Positions 1 to 8,253 of a DNA stretch of 17,948 bases are shown in pieces (the first letter of the stretch is position 1; each line of letters begins with the position of its first letter). Source of the stretch: Mageeibacillus sp. UBA3781 (GTDB lineage Bacteria > Bacillota > Clostridia > Saccharofermentanales > Saccharofermentanaceae). The position numbers and the translations under genes were made by a program. Below the pieces are notes generated by a model. That model was not told where the DNA came from, searched no databases, and saw nothing but the letters and a program-made list of their open reading frames with translations. Location of the stretch: positions 1 through 17,948 of the forward strand of contig DFFH01000003.1 in NCBI GenBank assembly GCA_002368805.1, read 5' to 3'.

Positions 1-10
1 TTCCGCAAAG

Positions 11-41
11 AAAGGCTGTCCTTTTACCGGGACAGCCTTTT
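11..41 (-). terminator. Bidirectional intrinsic terminator downstream of the nucleotidyltransferase
   Basis: An 11-bp perfect inverted repeat pairs 11-21 (AAAGGCTGTCC) with 30-40 (GGACAGCCTTT) around an 8-nt loop. Both arms end in A/T runs, so the RNA of either strand has a short U tail. It lies 23 bp past the stop codon of the minus-strand nucleotidyltransferase and should end that transcript. It could also end a plus-strand gene lying left of the window. Confidence 0.85.
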
Positions 42-63
42 ATCGAAAAGCACCTGTATGGTA

Positions 64-834
64 TCAGAGTCCGAGGATCTCCTGATAATTGTCGCAGACG
101 TCCTTATAGTTCTCGGGAGTTCCGATGTCGATGCAGGTTCCCGGTGCGCGATAGACATACACGTCTTTTCTGGTGTAGAGCCAGGACGGGAAGTGGCCCG
201 GGGCATCCGGCGTATTTCCCTCGTCAAGGTACTGGCGGATCATCGGGATCGTCTCGCGGAGATACATATATGTCGCATAGACGGCATCGGTGGACTTGGG
301 TTCCTTCGGCTTCTCGGCGAGAGCTTCGACCTTGCCGTCTTCATTGATCGTGGCTACAGCGAGTTTCCTGAGCTGATCGATATCTTCCACAGTGACGGAG
401 ATGAGCGTGTCGTGCTGCTTCTCTTTAAAGAATGCATACATGTCGCTGAGCTTATAGGTGAAGAGGTTGTCACCGGCGATGATCATCATGTCCTCATCGA
501 TCGAAAGCTTGTCGATAACGAACTGGATGTCGCCGATCGCGCCGAGTTTATTTGTATCGTCTGTCGTGCCGTCATCGATAACGATGATCGGTGTGGAGAG
601 CTTGCCATCTGCGATATCCTTCCCGGAACGGGTCTTCGACCATTCGTCGAAGTGGCTGGCAAAGCGATGGTTGGTTACTACTGCGATCCGTGTTACGTCC
701 GGGATGGTCTCGATTTCATCTGTGATGTAGTCGATCATGGCCTTCGGACCGACCGGAAGAAGCGGCTTCGGTGTATTAATTGTCAGCGGATAAAGACGCG
801 TGGCATATCCGGCTGCAAGAATCAAAGCAATCAT
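64..834 (-). CDS. Sugar-phosphate nucleotidyltransferase (NTP_transferase family)
   Basis: A 256-residue cytoplasmic enzyme of the NTP_transferase (RmlA/GT-A nucleotidyltransferase) fold, expected to transfer an NMP onto a sugar 1-phosphate or similar phospho-substrate. The N-terminal nucleotide-binding signature LAAGYATRLYPLT (residues 6-18) is followed by Lys23 in TPKPLLP. GDN at 121-123 supplies the likely metal-binding Asp, EKP at 174-176 fits the sugar-binding segment, and DIGTPENY (236-243) is the family's C-terminal motif. There is no left-handed beta-helix domain, and the length matches short RmlA-like enzymes. The start at 834 is chosen because it begins the conserved MIALILAAG and has a purine-rich GGGGGGAAAGGG stretch just upstream; upstream in-frame Met codons would add 35 non-homologous residues. 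The gene stands alone, divergent from glmU. The motifs do not fix the nucleotide (dTTP, CTP or UTP) or the sugar. Confidence 0.85.
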   Translation of the reverse strand: MIALILAAGYATRLYPLTINTPKPLLPVGPKAMIDYITDEIETIPDVTRIAVVTNHRFASHFDEWSKTRSGKDIADGKLSTPIIVIDDGTTDDTNKLGAIGDIQFVIDKLSIDEDMMIIAGDNLFTYKLSDMYAFFKEKQHDTLISVTVEDIDQLRKLAVATINEDGKVEALAEKPKEPKSTDAVYATYMYLRETIPMIRQYLDEGNTPDAPGHFPSWLYTRKDVYVYRAPGTCIDIGTPENYKDVCDNYQEILGL

Positions 835-864
835 GTTTATCCCTTTCCCCCCATTTTGCGGGAC

Positions 865-901
865 GCCGAAGCACGGGACACACTCCGCTGATCGCTTCGG
901 C
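865..901 (-). promoter_or_regulatory. Hairpin in the leader of the nucleotidyltransferase gene
   Basis: A perfect 8-bp inverted repeat, GCCGAAGC (865-872) and GCTTCGGC (894-901), encloses a 21-nt loop with a further CGG/CCG pairing (874-876 with 885-887). It lies about 30 bp upstream of the minus-strand start codon and downstream of the candidate promoter, so it would fold in the 5' leader of that mRNA. It has no U tract, so it is not a terminator. It may stabilise the transcript or bind a regulator. Confidence 0.45.
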
Positions 902-919
902 ATTGAAGTTATTTTCACT

Positions 920-948
920 ATCTTAACAGAAATCAGCATAAAAATCTA
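920..948 (-). promoter_or_regulatory. Candidate sigma-A-type promoter of the nucleotidyltransferase gene
   Basis: On the minus strand TAAGAT (925-920) fits a -10 box, and TAGATT (948-943) sits 17 bp upstream as a weak -35 box with three of six consensus bases. Transcription would begin near 913 and include the 865-901 hairpin. This is a sequence match only. Confidence 0.35.
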
Positions 949-1045
949 TTGATAATACCTGATTGCCTGTCCGCACCGGAAAACGGTACGCATGACACAT
1001 GGGGAAAAGTATTCTGCGCTGAGCTCTTCGCGATAAAGAAAAAGG

Positions 1046-1074
1046 TAGAAAAGCCATCCGAAAAAAGATATAAT
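1046..1074 (+). promoter_or_regulatory. Candidate promoter of the glmU-pth-mfd-lipase operon
   Basis: A consensus TATAAT -10 box lies at 1069-1074. TAGAAA (1046-1051), matching four of six -35 consensus bases, is 17 bp upstream. Predicted start of transcription is near 1081, giving a leader of about 113 nt before the glmU ATG. Confidence 0.6.
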
Positions 1075-1100
1075 ATCCTTGATATGAAAATCAGCAGGAA

Positions 1101-1147
1101 TCCGATGATCGATGCTCCCCTGTAAGAGCAGGATCATTGGGGTTTTT
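1101..1147 (+). terminator. Terminator-like hairpin in the glmU leader (possible attenuator)
   Basis: A roughly 10-bp stem pairs 1101-1110 with 1132-1141, including G-U pairs at both ends of the CC/GG step. An inner GCTC/GAGC stem pairs 1114-1117 with 1126-1129. Five T residues follow at 1143-1147. The element lies between the candidate promoter and the glmU ribosome binding site, so it would form in the leader RNA. It could be a genuine attenuator, or the end of a roughly 65-nt independent RNA. No known riboswitch class or peptide leader was recognised around it. Confidence 0.5.
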
Positions 1148-1193
1148 GTGTGCATAGACACGGAATCATTTAACCTTAAAGGAGATAAGAAAA

Positions 1194-2606
1194 ATGGAGC
1201 TTTGTGCAGTTGTTATGGCAGCCGGTGAGGGCAAGCGTATGCACTCGAATCACTCGAAGGTTGTCCAGCTCGCGGCAGGTAAACCCCTGATCCGCTGGGT
1301 GGCGGAAGCGCTTTCCGGAGTGGGTGCAACCGAGCAGGTATATATCGTCGGTCACAGACAGGAAGAAGTCAGAGAAGTCCTCGGCGAAGATGTGGCATTT
1401 GTCTTCCAGGAGCAGCAGCTCGGAACCGGACACGCGGTCATGCAGGCAGCTCCTTTCCTCGAGGGAAGAAACGGATGTACGATCGTACTTCCGGGTGATG
1501 CTCCCCTGATCACTTCCGATACTATTGCAAAAGCACTGGAGATGTTCGAACAGGGTGACTACGGCGCGGTCATCATCACAGGTCTCGCTCCGGATCCGAA
1601 GGGCTACGGCCGAGTGATCCGTAATGCCGAGGGCAATGTCGTCAAGATCGTCGAGCACCGCGACTGCACGGAAGAGGAGCTGAAGGTCAACGAGATCAAC
1701 TCCTCCATCTACTGCTTTAAGACACCGCTTCTTCTGTCCGCACTCGGACGCATCGATGCGAAAAATGCGCAGAAAGAATACTACCTTACAGATACCATCG
1801 AGATCCTGATCCGTGACGGTCATAAGGTCGGTGCATATATCGCGGACTTCGATGAGACCCGTGGTGTGAACGACCGGATCCAGCTGCAGGAAGTCGGCAA
1901 GATGCTCAACAGAAGAACATGCCTCAAGCTCATGCAGCAGGGCGTGCAGATCGTCGATACCGAGACGACATGGATCGCGGATACAGTGAGAATCGGCATG
2001 GATACACTGATCCTTCCGGGCTCGATACTTCTCGGGAATACGGTCGTCGGTGACGAGTGCGTCATCGGTGAGAATTCCCGTCTGGAGAATGTGATCGTCG
2101 GTGACGGTACCGTGATCGATAACTCTATCGCTTCGGACTGTGAAGTCGGTAAGAACTGCCGTATCGGACCATACTCCCATCTGCGTCCGGATACGATCCT
2201 CAAAGATAATGTCACCATCGGCGCGTATGTCGAGGTGAAGAATGCGACTATCGGTGATTATTCCCGTGCCCGCCACCTGACCTATGTCGGTGATGCGAAG
2301 GTCGGAAAGAACGTCAACTTCGGCTGTGGTACCGTGACCTGCAACTACGATGGTATGGATAAGACCTGGTGCGTCATCGGAGATAACGTATTTATCGGCG
2401 GTAACAGCAACCTCATCTCTCCTGTCACACTGAAGGAAAACTCCTATATCGCTGCCGGATCGACCATCACGGAAGATGTTCCGGAGCTGGGTCTTGCGAT
2501 CGCCAGATCCCAGCAGGTCGTCAAGGAGAACTGGGTCGCAAAGAAGAACCGTTCCCGTGCTTCGACGGTCATCCAGCCGGATAAGAAACGTACCAGCGGT
2601 ATGTGA
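1194..2606 (+). CDS. glmU: Bifunctional UDP-N-acetylglucosamine pyrophosphorylase / glucosamine-1-phosphate N-acetyltransferase
   Basis: GlmU makes UDP-GlcNAc in the cytoplasm from glucosamine-1-phosphate, acetyl-CoA and UTP, for peptidoglycan and wall polymers. The 470-residue length is close to the usual 450-460. The N-terminal uridylyltransferase domain (about 1-230) shows MAAGEGKRMHS (8-18), QLGTGHA (75-81), PGDAPL with Asp102 as metal ligand, and GYGRVIR (137-143). The C-terminal domain (about 250-450) is a left-handed beta-helix of hexapeptides such as IGENSRL and VIDNSI. It contains His361 in HLTYVGDA, the equivalent of the E. coli catalytic His363, and TCNYDG (382-387). A Gly that normally precedes the His is Arg360 here. 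The start has an AAAGGAGAT ribosome binding site ending 7 nt upstream. It is the first gene of the operon; a tail of about 20 basic residues follows the helix. Confidence 0.97.
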   Translation: MELCAVVMAAGEGKRMHSNHSKVVQLAAGKPLIRWVAEALSGVGATEQVYIVGHRQEEVREVLGEDVAFVFQEQQLGTGHAVMQAAPFLEGRNGCTIVLPGDAPLITSDTIAKALEMFEQGDYGAVIITGLAPDPKGYGRVIRNAEGNVVKIVEHRDCTEEELKVNEINSSIYCFKTPLLLSALGRIDAKNAQKEYYLTDTIEILIRDGHKVGAYIADFDETRGVNDRIQLQEVGKMLNRRTCLKLMQQGVQIVDTETTWIADTVRIGMDTLILPGSILLGNTVVGDECVIGENSRLENVIVGDGTVIDNSIASDCEVGKNCRIGPYSHLRPDTILKDNVTIGAYVEVKNATIGDYSRARHLTYVGDAKVGKNVNFGCGTVTCNYDGMDKTWCVIGDNVFIGGNSNLISPVTLKENSYIAAGSTITEDVPELGLAIARSQQVVKENWVAKKNRSRASTVIQPDKKRTSGM

Positions 2607-2667
2607 TCCGATGTGGTTTAGAAAGAAGCAAACGACAGAGAAAGACTGGACAGCAAAGGGTGAAAAT

Positions 2668-3240
2668 ATGTGGCTGATCGTAGGCCTGGGTAATCCGGGC
2701 AAAGAATACACGTCCACCTTCCATAACTGCGGCTTCATGACGCTGGAAGTTCTGGCGCAGAAGCATAATATCCGGGTAGATAAGCTCAAGTGGAAAGGCG
2801 AATACGGAAGAGGAACGATCCAGGGGGAAGACTGTATCCTCCTGCGTCCGCATACCTTCATGAACCTGTCGGGACAGAGCGTGATCGAGGTCATGCGTTT
2901 CTTTAAGATCCCTCTCGATCACCTGATCGTGATCTACGACGATATCGATATTCCAAGAGGCAAGATCCGCGTCAGATCGAGCGGATCGGCCGGTACGCAT
3001 AACGGCATGAAGTCAGTGATATACTGCGTGGAGTCGCAGGATTTCGCACGTGTCCGCATCGGATGCGGACCGGTCCCGGAGCAATGGGATCTGGCGGACT
3101 TCGTTCTTTCTTCGATTCCGAAAGAAGAGCAGGAGACGATGCTCAAGGCCTTTGAAGAAGGCGCGCAGGCAGTCGAAGATATCCTCTCGGGAAAACCGGT
3201 CCCGGGCGGAAGAAACAGAGGAGGATCGCATCACTCATGA
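2668..3240 (+). CDS. pth: Peptidyl-tRNA hydrolase
   Basis: Pth cleaves the ester bond of peptidyl-tRNAs that drop off ribosomes, recycling tRNA in the cytoplasm. The 190 residues match the bacterial family size. IVGLGNPGKEYTSTFHN (4-20) holds Asn9 and the catalytic His19. FMNLSGQSV contains the conserved tRNA-binding Asn, YDDIDIP the conserved Asp, and GTHNGMKS the conserved His-Asn. The ATG at 2668 is chosen because it is preceded by AAAGGG seven bases upstream and matches the family N terminus. An upstream in-frame ATG at 2611 would add 19 residues but has no ribosome binding site. It lies 61 bp after glmU. Its stop overlaps the mfd start as ATGA, implying translational coupling. Confidence 0.96.
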   Translation: MWLIVGLGNPGKEYTSTFHNCGFMTLEVLAQKHNIRVDKLKWKGEYGRGTIQGEDCILLRPHTFMNLSGQSVIEVMRFFKIPLDHLIVIYDDIDIPRGKIRVRSSGSAGTHNGMKSVIYCVESQDFARVRIGCGPVPEQWDLADFVLSSIPKEEQETMLKAFEEGAQAVEDILSGKPVPGGRNRGGSHHS

Positions 3241-6200
3241 GATTTCTTCCCTCGATAAAAGAGATGCTGCATGAAGCCTACATCGACCCTGCCTTTAAGG
3301 AGCTGGTCGATTCTTTTTCTGCGCAAAAAGGACATATCAACCTGACCGGTATGACCGAGACGCAGAAGGCATTCCTGATCGCTGCCGCGACTCTCTATAG
3401 AAGTGAGAACGACCCGCAATACGGAAGCGAAAGCAAGCCTGAAAAAGCCGATGGAAAGAAATCGGGAAAGAATGAGGCAAGTGCTTTTCCCGTACCGGTG
3501 ATCCTGGTCTCGGATGAGCTTTCCGCAAGAAAAATGAAGTCCTATCTCGACGCTTTCTTCGAGAAGGAGAGCGTGATCCTTCGCGGCCGTGAGACACACA
3601 TGTCGCAGGTCTCGGCATCGAGCCGCGAGATCGAGCAGGGACGTGTCAATGCACTTGTGAAGTATGTCACGCGTGACTGCGGCTGCCTGATCGTGACCGC
3701 CGGCGCGCTCCTGACGAAGATGCTTCCGATGGGAAGGTTTATCAGTACGACAGTCACTGTCCGTCTCGGACGCCGCCTCGCCCCGGAAGACCTCGCACAG
3801 ACCCTGATCTCGATGGGATATGTGCGTACTCGTGAAGTTGAGGGTGTCGGTGAATTTTCCAAGCGCGGAGATATCTTCGATTTCTTCCCGAGCGGATCGG
3901 ACATGGGTGTGCGTCTGTCGTTCTTCGATGACGAAGTCGATCAGATCAAGCTCTTTAATCTCAATACCCAGAGATCCGAACAGCAGCTGAAAGAATATAC
4001 GATCCTTCCGGCCTCCGAGCTCCTGCTTCCTCCGAAAGACTGGGAGCGCCTCGCGGACAAGATGGTCGCGATCGGTGATGAGGCAGCAAGAAAAGCGGCG
4101 GCGATCGGCGCGGACAGAAATAATATCGATACGCTTCTGCGCATGGTCGGAAAAGAAAGTGAAGCGCTCCGGTCCGGAGGTTCTTTTTCCGGATGGGAAA
4201 AGTGGGCGGCCGTCCTGGAAGAAAATACCGAGTCGATCCTTTCCTTTGTACGGAGCATGGGCGACACGATCTATGTCGATGAGATCGCGCAGGTCAGATC
4301 CAGAATGGACGGCGTCGCTGCGGACTTTGAAGCGCGTTTCCGGAATGCCTTTGAAAAAGGACTCGTCCCGGCGGAGTGCTCGACTGCGCTGATGAAGATC
4401 CCGGATGTTTTCCGCGAACTCGACAAGAAACAGGTCGTCGCGATGGCGATCCTGCCGAGCAGTAATAACGGCCTTCCCGGAGGTGTCCATATCAAGATCC
4501 AGGGCACGGCCTGCAACAGCTACAGAGGCCACGAAGATGCTCTTGCCGAGCTGATCTCCGGAAGAAATAAAGAAGGAAAGACGACGTATATCATGAGCGG
4601 TACGGGAAGCCGTGCCGATAAACTCAGGACGTTCCTCTTCGAGAAAAACAGCATGCCGGTGCTGCTGCCAAAACCACTGCCGAGTGGATTTGTCTATCCG
4701 GCGATCAACATGATCCTCATCGGAACACAGGATATTTTCGGTGTGGACCGCGGTATCAAAAAGAAGAAAAAAGGCGGCATGACGATCGACCTGTTCTCGG
4801 ATCTTGTTCCGGGTGAACTGGTCGTCGATGATGAAAACGGCGTCGGCAGATATGACGGTCTCGTAAACCTCGAAGTCGAGGGCACGAAGAGAGACTACCT
4901 GCAGATCACCTATGCGAACGACGACCATCTTTATATCCCGATGGACCGCCTCGACCATATCCAGAAATATGTCGCTTCCGACGGAAGGACACCAAAGCTT
5001 GCCCGCCTCGGATCCGCCGAGTGGAGCAAGTCCGTAAGCCGCGCGAAAAACTCCATCAAGCAGCTCGCCTTTGACCTCGTCGAGCTCTATGCGAAAAGAC
5101 AGGCCGTCGATGGATATGCTTTTTCGCCGGACACAGTATGGCAGACACAGTTTGAAGACGATTTCCCCTATCAGGAGACGGAAGATCAGCTGAATGCGAT
5201 CAAGGACATCAAGAAAGACATGGAGTCGAAAAAGTCCATGGACAGACTCCTGTGCGGCGATGTCGGATTCGGAAAAACGGAGGTTGCTTTTCGCGCGATA
5301 TTTAAGTGCGTCATGGACGGAAAACAGGCTGTGCTCCTTGCCCCGACCACGGTCCTTGTCCAGCAGCATTACGACAACCTCAAGGAGCGCCTGAGAGGCT
5401 ATCCGATCCGTATTGCGATGCTCTCCCGGTTCGCAACACCGAAGGAAATCAAGCGTGCCGTGCAGGGGATCAATGACGGGTCGGTCGATGTCGTCGTCGG
5501 CACGCACCGCGTCTTAAGTAAAGACGTCCAGCCGAAGAATCTGGGCCTCATGGTCATCGACGAAGAGCAGAGATTCGGCGTCAACCATAAAGAGAAGATG
5601 AAGACCCTCAGAAACACGGTCGATGTTTTGACCTTGACCGCGACCCCGATCCCGAGAACGCTGCATATGTCGCTGTCGGGCATCCGTGATATCTCTGTTC
5701 TCGAAGAACCGCCGCAGGACCGAAGACCCGTGCAGACCTATGTCATCGAGTACGATCCGCAGATCATCGCGGAGGCATGCCTGCGTGAGATCGAGCGCCA
5801 CGGACAGGTCTTCTATCTGTTCAATAATACGCACCTGATCCAGGAGAAAGCAGAGATGCTCTCGGATATGCTTCCCGGCGCGAGGATCGTATATGCGCAC
5901 GGCAAGATGAGCGAAAGAGAACTCGAGAGCATCATCGAAGCATTTATAAGAAAAGAAGCGGATATCCTCGTCTGCACGACGATCATCGAGTCGGGCGTGG
6001 ATATGCCGAATGTAAATACGATCATCGTCGAAAACAGTGACCGATTCGGTCTGTCGCAGCTGTATCAGCTGAAGGGAAGAGTCGGAAGATCCGACCGTCA
6101 GGCCTATGCCTATATCACCTATCAGCCGGAAAAAGTCCTGAATGAAGATGCGGAAAAACGACTCGCCGCGATCCGTGATTTCACCGAGCTCGGATCCGGT

Positions 6201-6818
6201 ATCAAGATCGCGCTGAAAGATCTCGAGGTGCGTGGCGCCGGAAATCTGCTCGGTGCGGAACAGCACGGACAGATGGACGTCATCGGCTACGAGCTCTACT
6301 GCCGTATGCTCGACGAAGAGATCAAGAAACTCTCCGGCACATGGGAGCCGGAAGTCGAGGATACGGTCATCAAGATGAGCGAGGATGCGTATATTTCTCC
6401 GGCGTATATTCCGGATGACGGACAGAGGATGGATGTCTATCGTCATATCCAGTCCATCGCTTCGAAGAAGGAAAGAGAAGACCTCGAGGACGAACTGACC
6501 GACCGCTTCGGTGATGTGCCGAAAGAGGTCACGATCCTGGCGAATATCGCGATCATCCGCCACCAGGCAAGTAAGCTCGGATTTGAGACGGTCGAGATCG
6601 AGAAAGACACGGCAAGACTCTACTACCGTCCGGGTGTTTCGGGAGCGGCTGCGGCGATCCTTATGGCCGGCAGTGACAAGCGCTTCGACGGACATATCAT
6701 GGTATATTCCCTGAAGAAACCGTTCCTGCAGTATAAGCCTGCTCCGAAGGATCAGAAGGAGATCGTCGCGAATGTCGCGGAGCTCCTCGATCTGATGAGC
6801 GAAGGAGGAAAAGAATGA
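3237..6818 (+). CDS. mfd: Transcription-repair coupling factor
   Basis: Mfd is an ATP-driven translocase that pushes stalled RNA polymerase off DNA lesions and recruits UvrA for nucleotide excision repair. At 1193 residues it is full length. The N-terminal UvrB-like module covers about 1-350. A CarD-like RNA-polymerase interaction domain lies at about 522-580 (DLVPGELVVDDENGVGRYDG). Superfamily 2 motor motifs are Walker A GDVGFGKT (674-681), DEEQ (775-778), TATPIPRTLHMSLSG and GRVGR (947-951). The C-terminal TRCF domain begins near 1052 with YISPAYIPDDGQR. A Lys/Ser-rich stretch at about 58-83 looks like a lineage-specific insertion in the UvrB-like part. AGAGGAGGA lies 12 nt before the start. 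It overlaps pth and the next gene by ATGA at both ends. Confidence 0.98.
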   Translation: MRFLPSIKEMLHEAYIDPAFKELVDSFSAQKGHINLTGMTETQKAFLIAAATLYRSENDPQYGSESKPEKADGKKSGKNEASAFPVPVILVSDELSARKMKSYLDAFFEKESVILRGRETHMSQVSASSREIEQGRVNALVKYVTRDCGCLIVTAGALLTKMLPMGRFISTTVTVRLGRRLAPEDLAQTLISMGYVRTREVEGVGEFSKRGDIFDFFPSGSDMGVRLSFFDDEVDQIKLFNLNTQRSEQQLKEYTILPASELLLPPKDWERLADKMVAIGDEAARKAAAIGADRNNIDTLLRMVGKESEALRSGGSFSGWEKWAAVLEENTESILSFVRSMGDTIYVDEIAQVRSRMDGVAADFEARFRNAFEKGLVPAECSTALMKIPDVFRELDKKQVVAMAILPSSNNGLPGGVHIKIQGTACNSYRGHEDALAELISGRNKEGKTTYIMSGTGSRADKLRTFLFEKNSMPVLLPKPLPSGFVYPAINMILIGTQDIFGVDRGIKKKKKGGMTIDLFSDLVPGELVVDDENGVGRYDGLVNLEVEGTKRDYLQITYANDDHLYIPMDRLDHIQKYVASDGRTPKLARLGSAEWSKSVSRAKNSIKQLAFDLVELYAKRQAVDGYAFSPDTVWQTQFEDDFPYQETEDQLNAIKDIKKDMESKKSMDRLLCGDVGFGKTEVAFRAIFKCVMDGKQAVLLAPTTVLVQQHYDNLKERLRGYPIRIAMLSRFATPKEIKRAVQGINDGSVDVVVGTHRVLSKDVQPKNLGLMVIDEEQRFGVNHKEKMKTLRNTVDVLTLTATPIPRTLHMSLSGIRDISVLEEPPQDRRPVQTYVIEYDPQIIAEACLREIERHGQVFYLFNNTHLIQEKAEMLSDMLPGARIVYAHGKMSERELESIIEAFIRKEADILVCTTIIESGVDMPNVNTIIVENSDRFGLSQLYQLKGRVGRSDRQAYAYITYQPEKVLNEDAEKRLAAIRDFTELGSGIKIALKDLEVRGAGNLLGAEQHGQMDVIGYELYCRMLDEEIKKLSGTWEPEVEDTVIKMSEDAYISPAYIPDDGQRMDVYRHIQSIASKKEREDLEDELTDRFGDVPKEVTILANIAIIRHQASKLGFETVEIEKDTARLYYRPGVSGAAAAILMAGSDKRFDGHIMVYSLKKPFLQYKPAPKDQKEIVANVAELLDLMSEGGKE

Positions 6819-8170
6819 TTGTTTTTGAAATACTCTATTTCCTGATTTGCTGTGCTTGTGTTTTTGCCTTGGGAAACATCGTGATGCTCCCGGTATCAAA
6901 ACTCCTGCTTCTTATTCTGATCCCGCTTTTTATAGTGATCCTTTTTCTCCCGGTACTTCCGCCGGTATCAAAAAAGATCCGCTCCGCGAGACTTCGCATC
7001 GCGAATAGAGGATCGATGCTTCTGAAGATCTTTCTTTCGTCGATGATCGTAGTACTGGCGTTTAATATCCCTGCCATGACTGGTGCTTTTGCATCGGAAG
7101 GGATCCCGGCGATCGGCGATGCCGGATGGCGATGGACAGGACATATCCTTCTGGTGGTTCTGATTGAAGCGGCCGTGTTCTGGAGCGGTATCCTAAGGAT
7201 CTACCTGACGGCAAATCAGCTCGGGATGAAGTACCGCCTGATCGGCATCCTCTGCGGATGGATCCCGATAGTCAATATCATCTGCCTCGGCATTCTCCTG
7301 CGCATCACTGATAAAGAGATCAAGGTCGAAAATGATAAGATCATCCTGAATGAATCCCGCGCATCGCAGAAGATCTGCGAAACGAAATATCCGATCCTCA
7401 TGGTGCACGGTGTATTCTTCCGAGACTTCCGTTTTTTCAATTACTGGGGACGTATCCCGGGCGAACTTGAGACGAACGGCGCGAAGGTTTTCTACGGCAA
7501 TCAACAGTCGGCAGCATCGGTCGAATCCAGTGGAAAAGAACTCGCCGAGAGGATCCGGAAAGTGTGTGAAGAAACGGGATCTGAGAAGGTCAATATCATC
7601 GCGCATAGTAAGGGGGGACTTGACTGCAGAATGGCGATCGCGAAGTACGGCGCGGGACCATATGTCGCCAGTCTCACAACGATCAATACTCCACACAGAG
7701 GGTGTGAATTTGCTGATTATCTTCTAAGCAAAATAGGACAGCCGCATCAGCAGCGCGTCGCGAAAATGTACGAGGCTGCGCTTCGCAGAATGGGTGATCC
7801 GGATCCGGATTTCATCGCGGCGGTCACGGATCTTACTCACTCCGCATGCGAAAAACTGAATGCCGAAATGCCGGACCCGGAAGGCATTTTCTGTCAAAGT
7901 TTCGGATCGAAATTAAACCGTCCGGGTTCAGGAAGATTTCCACTCAATTTCTCTACGCTTCTCGTCGGACATTTCGATGGACCGAACGATGGTCTGGTCG
8001 GCGAAAAATCCTTCAGCTGGGGATCGGAATATCAGTTCCTGACCACGACCGGAAAGCGCGGTATTTCTCACGGAGATGTCATCGATCTCAACCGTGAAAA
8101 CATCGATGGATTTGATGTCCGTGAGTTCTTCGTCGGCATCGTTTCCGACATGAAAAACAGGGGATTTTGA
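6815..8170 (+). CDS. Membrane-anchored lipase-like alpha/beta hydrolase
   Basis: A 451-residue protein with an N-terminal membrane domain and a C-terminal hydrolase. Hydrophobic segments lie at about 2-20, 28-48, 70-93, 108-128 and 141-163. The positively charged loops (52-71 and 128-141) suggest five spans that leave the catalytic domain outside the cell. From about residue 190, PILMVHGVFF provides the oxyanion-hole HG. AHSKGG (263-268) carries the nucleophile Ser265 in the AxSxG form known from Bacillus LipA-type lipases, INTPHRG follows, Asp388 or Asp392 lies in FDGPNDG, and His419 in GISHGD. This fits a triacylglycerol lipase or esterase; the substrate is unknown. The ATG overlaps the mfd stop as ATGA with AAGGAGG seven bases upstream, so it is the last coupled gene of the glmU operon. 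No terminator follows it. Confidence 0.8.
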   Translation: MIVFEILYFLICCACVFALGNIVMLPVSKLLLLILIPLFIVILFLPVLPPVSKKIRSARLRIANRGSMLLKIFLSSMIVVLAFNIPAMTGAFASEGIPAIGDAGWRWTGHILLVVLIEAAVFWSGILRIYLTANQLGMKYRLIGILCGWIPIVNIICLGILLRITDKEIKVENDKIILNESRASQKICETKYPILMVHGVFFRDFRFFNYWGRIPGELETNGAKVFYGNQQSAASVESSGKELAERIRKVCEETGSEKVNIIAHSKGGLDCRMAIAKYGAGPYVASLTTINTPHRGCEFADYLLSKIGQPHQQRVAKMYEAALRRMGDPDPDFIAAVTDLTHSACEKLNAEMPDPEGIFCQSFGSKLNRPGSGRFPLNFSTLLVGHFDGPNDGLVGEKSFSWGSEYQFLTTTGKRGISHGDVIDLNRENIDGFDVREFFVGIVSDMKNRGF

Positions 8171-8191
8171 AGAAAACACGTATATTTCTCC

Positions 8192-8218
8192 TTGCATTTC
8201 TGTTAAGAGTGTTACAAT
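8192..8218 (+). promoter_or_regulatory. Possible promoter of the uracil permease gene
   Basis: TTGCAT (8192-8197) and TACAAT (8213-8218) resemble -35 and -10 boxes, but the spacer is only 15 bp. Transcription would start about 30 nt before the ATG, leaving no room for a PyrR attenuator, and none was seen. Because there is no terminator after the lipase gene, read-through from the upstream operon is also possible. Confidence 0.35.
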
Positions 8219-8253
8219 TAATTTATTGGAAACATTTTCAAGGAGGGTATGTT

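Noticed and set aside
58..891. A 277-codon plus-strand frame opposite the nucleotidyltransferase
   Set aside because: The minus-strand frame carries the complete NTP_transferase motif set; the plus frame has no domain or ribosome binding site.
1176..2894. A 572-codon open frame on the minus strand opposite glmU
   Set aside because: It lies entirely opposite glmU and the start of pth, both certain by motif. It has no ribosome binding site and no recognisable domain, and is explained by codon bias of the true strand.
3231..6899. Two long minus-strand open frames (758 and 461 codons) opposite mfd
   Set aside because: mfd is unambiguous on the plus strand. The antisense frames are rich in Asp/Arg/His/Ile without domain structure, the usual shadow of a GC-biased coding strand.
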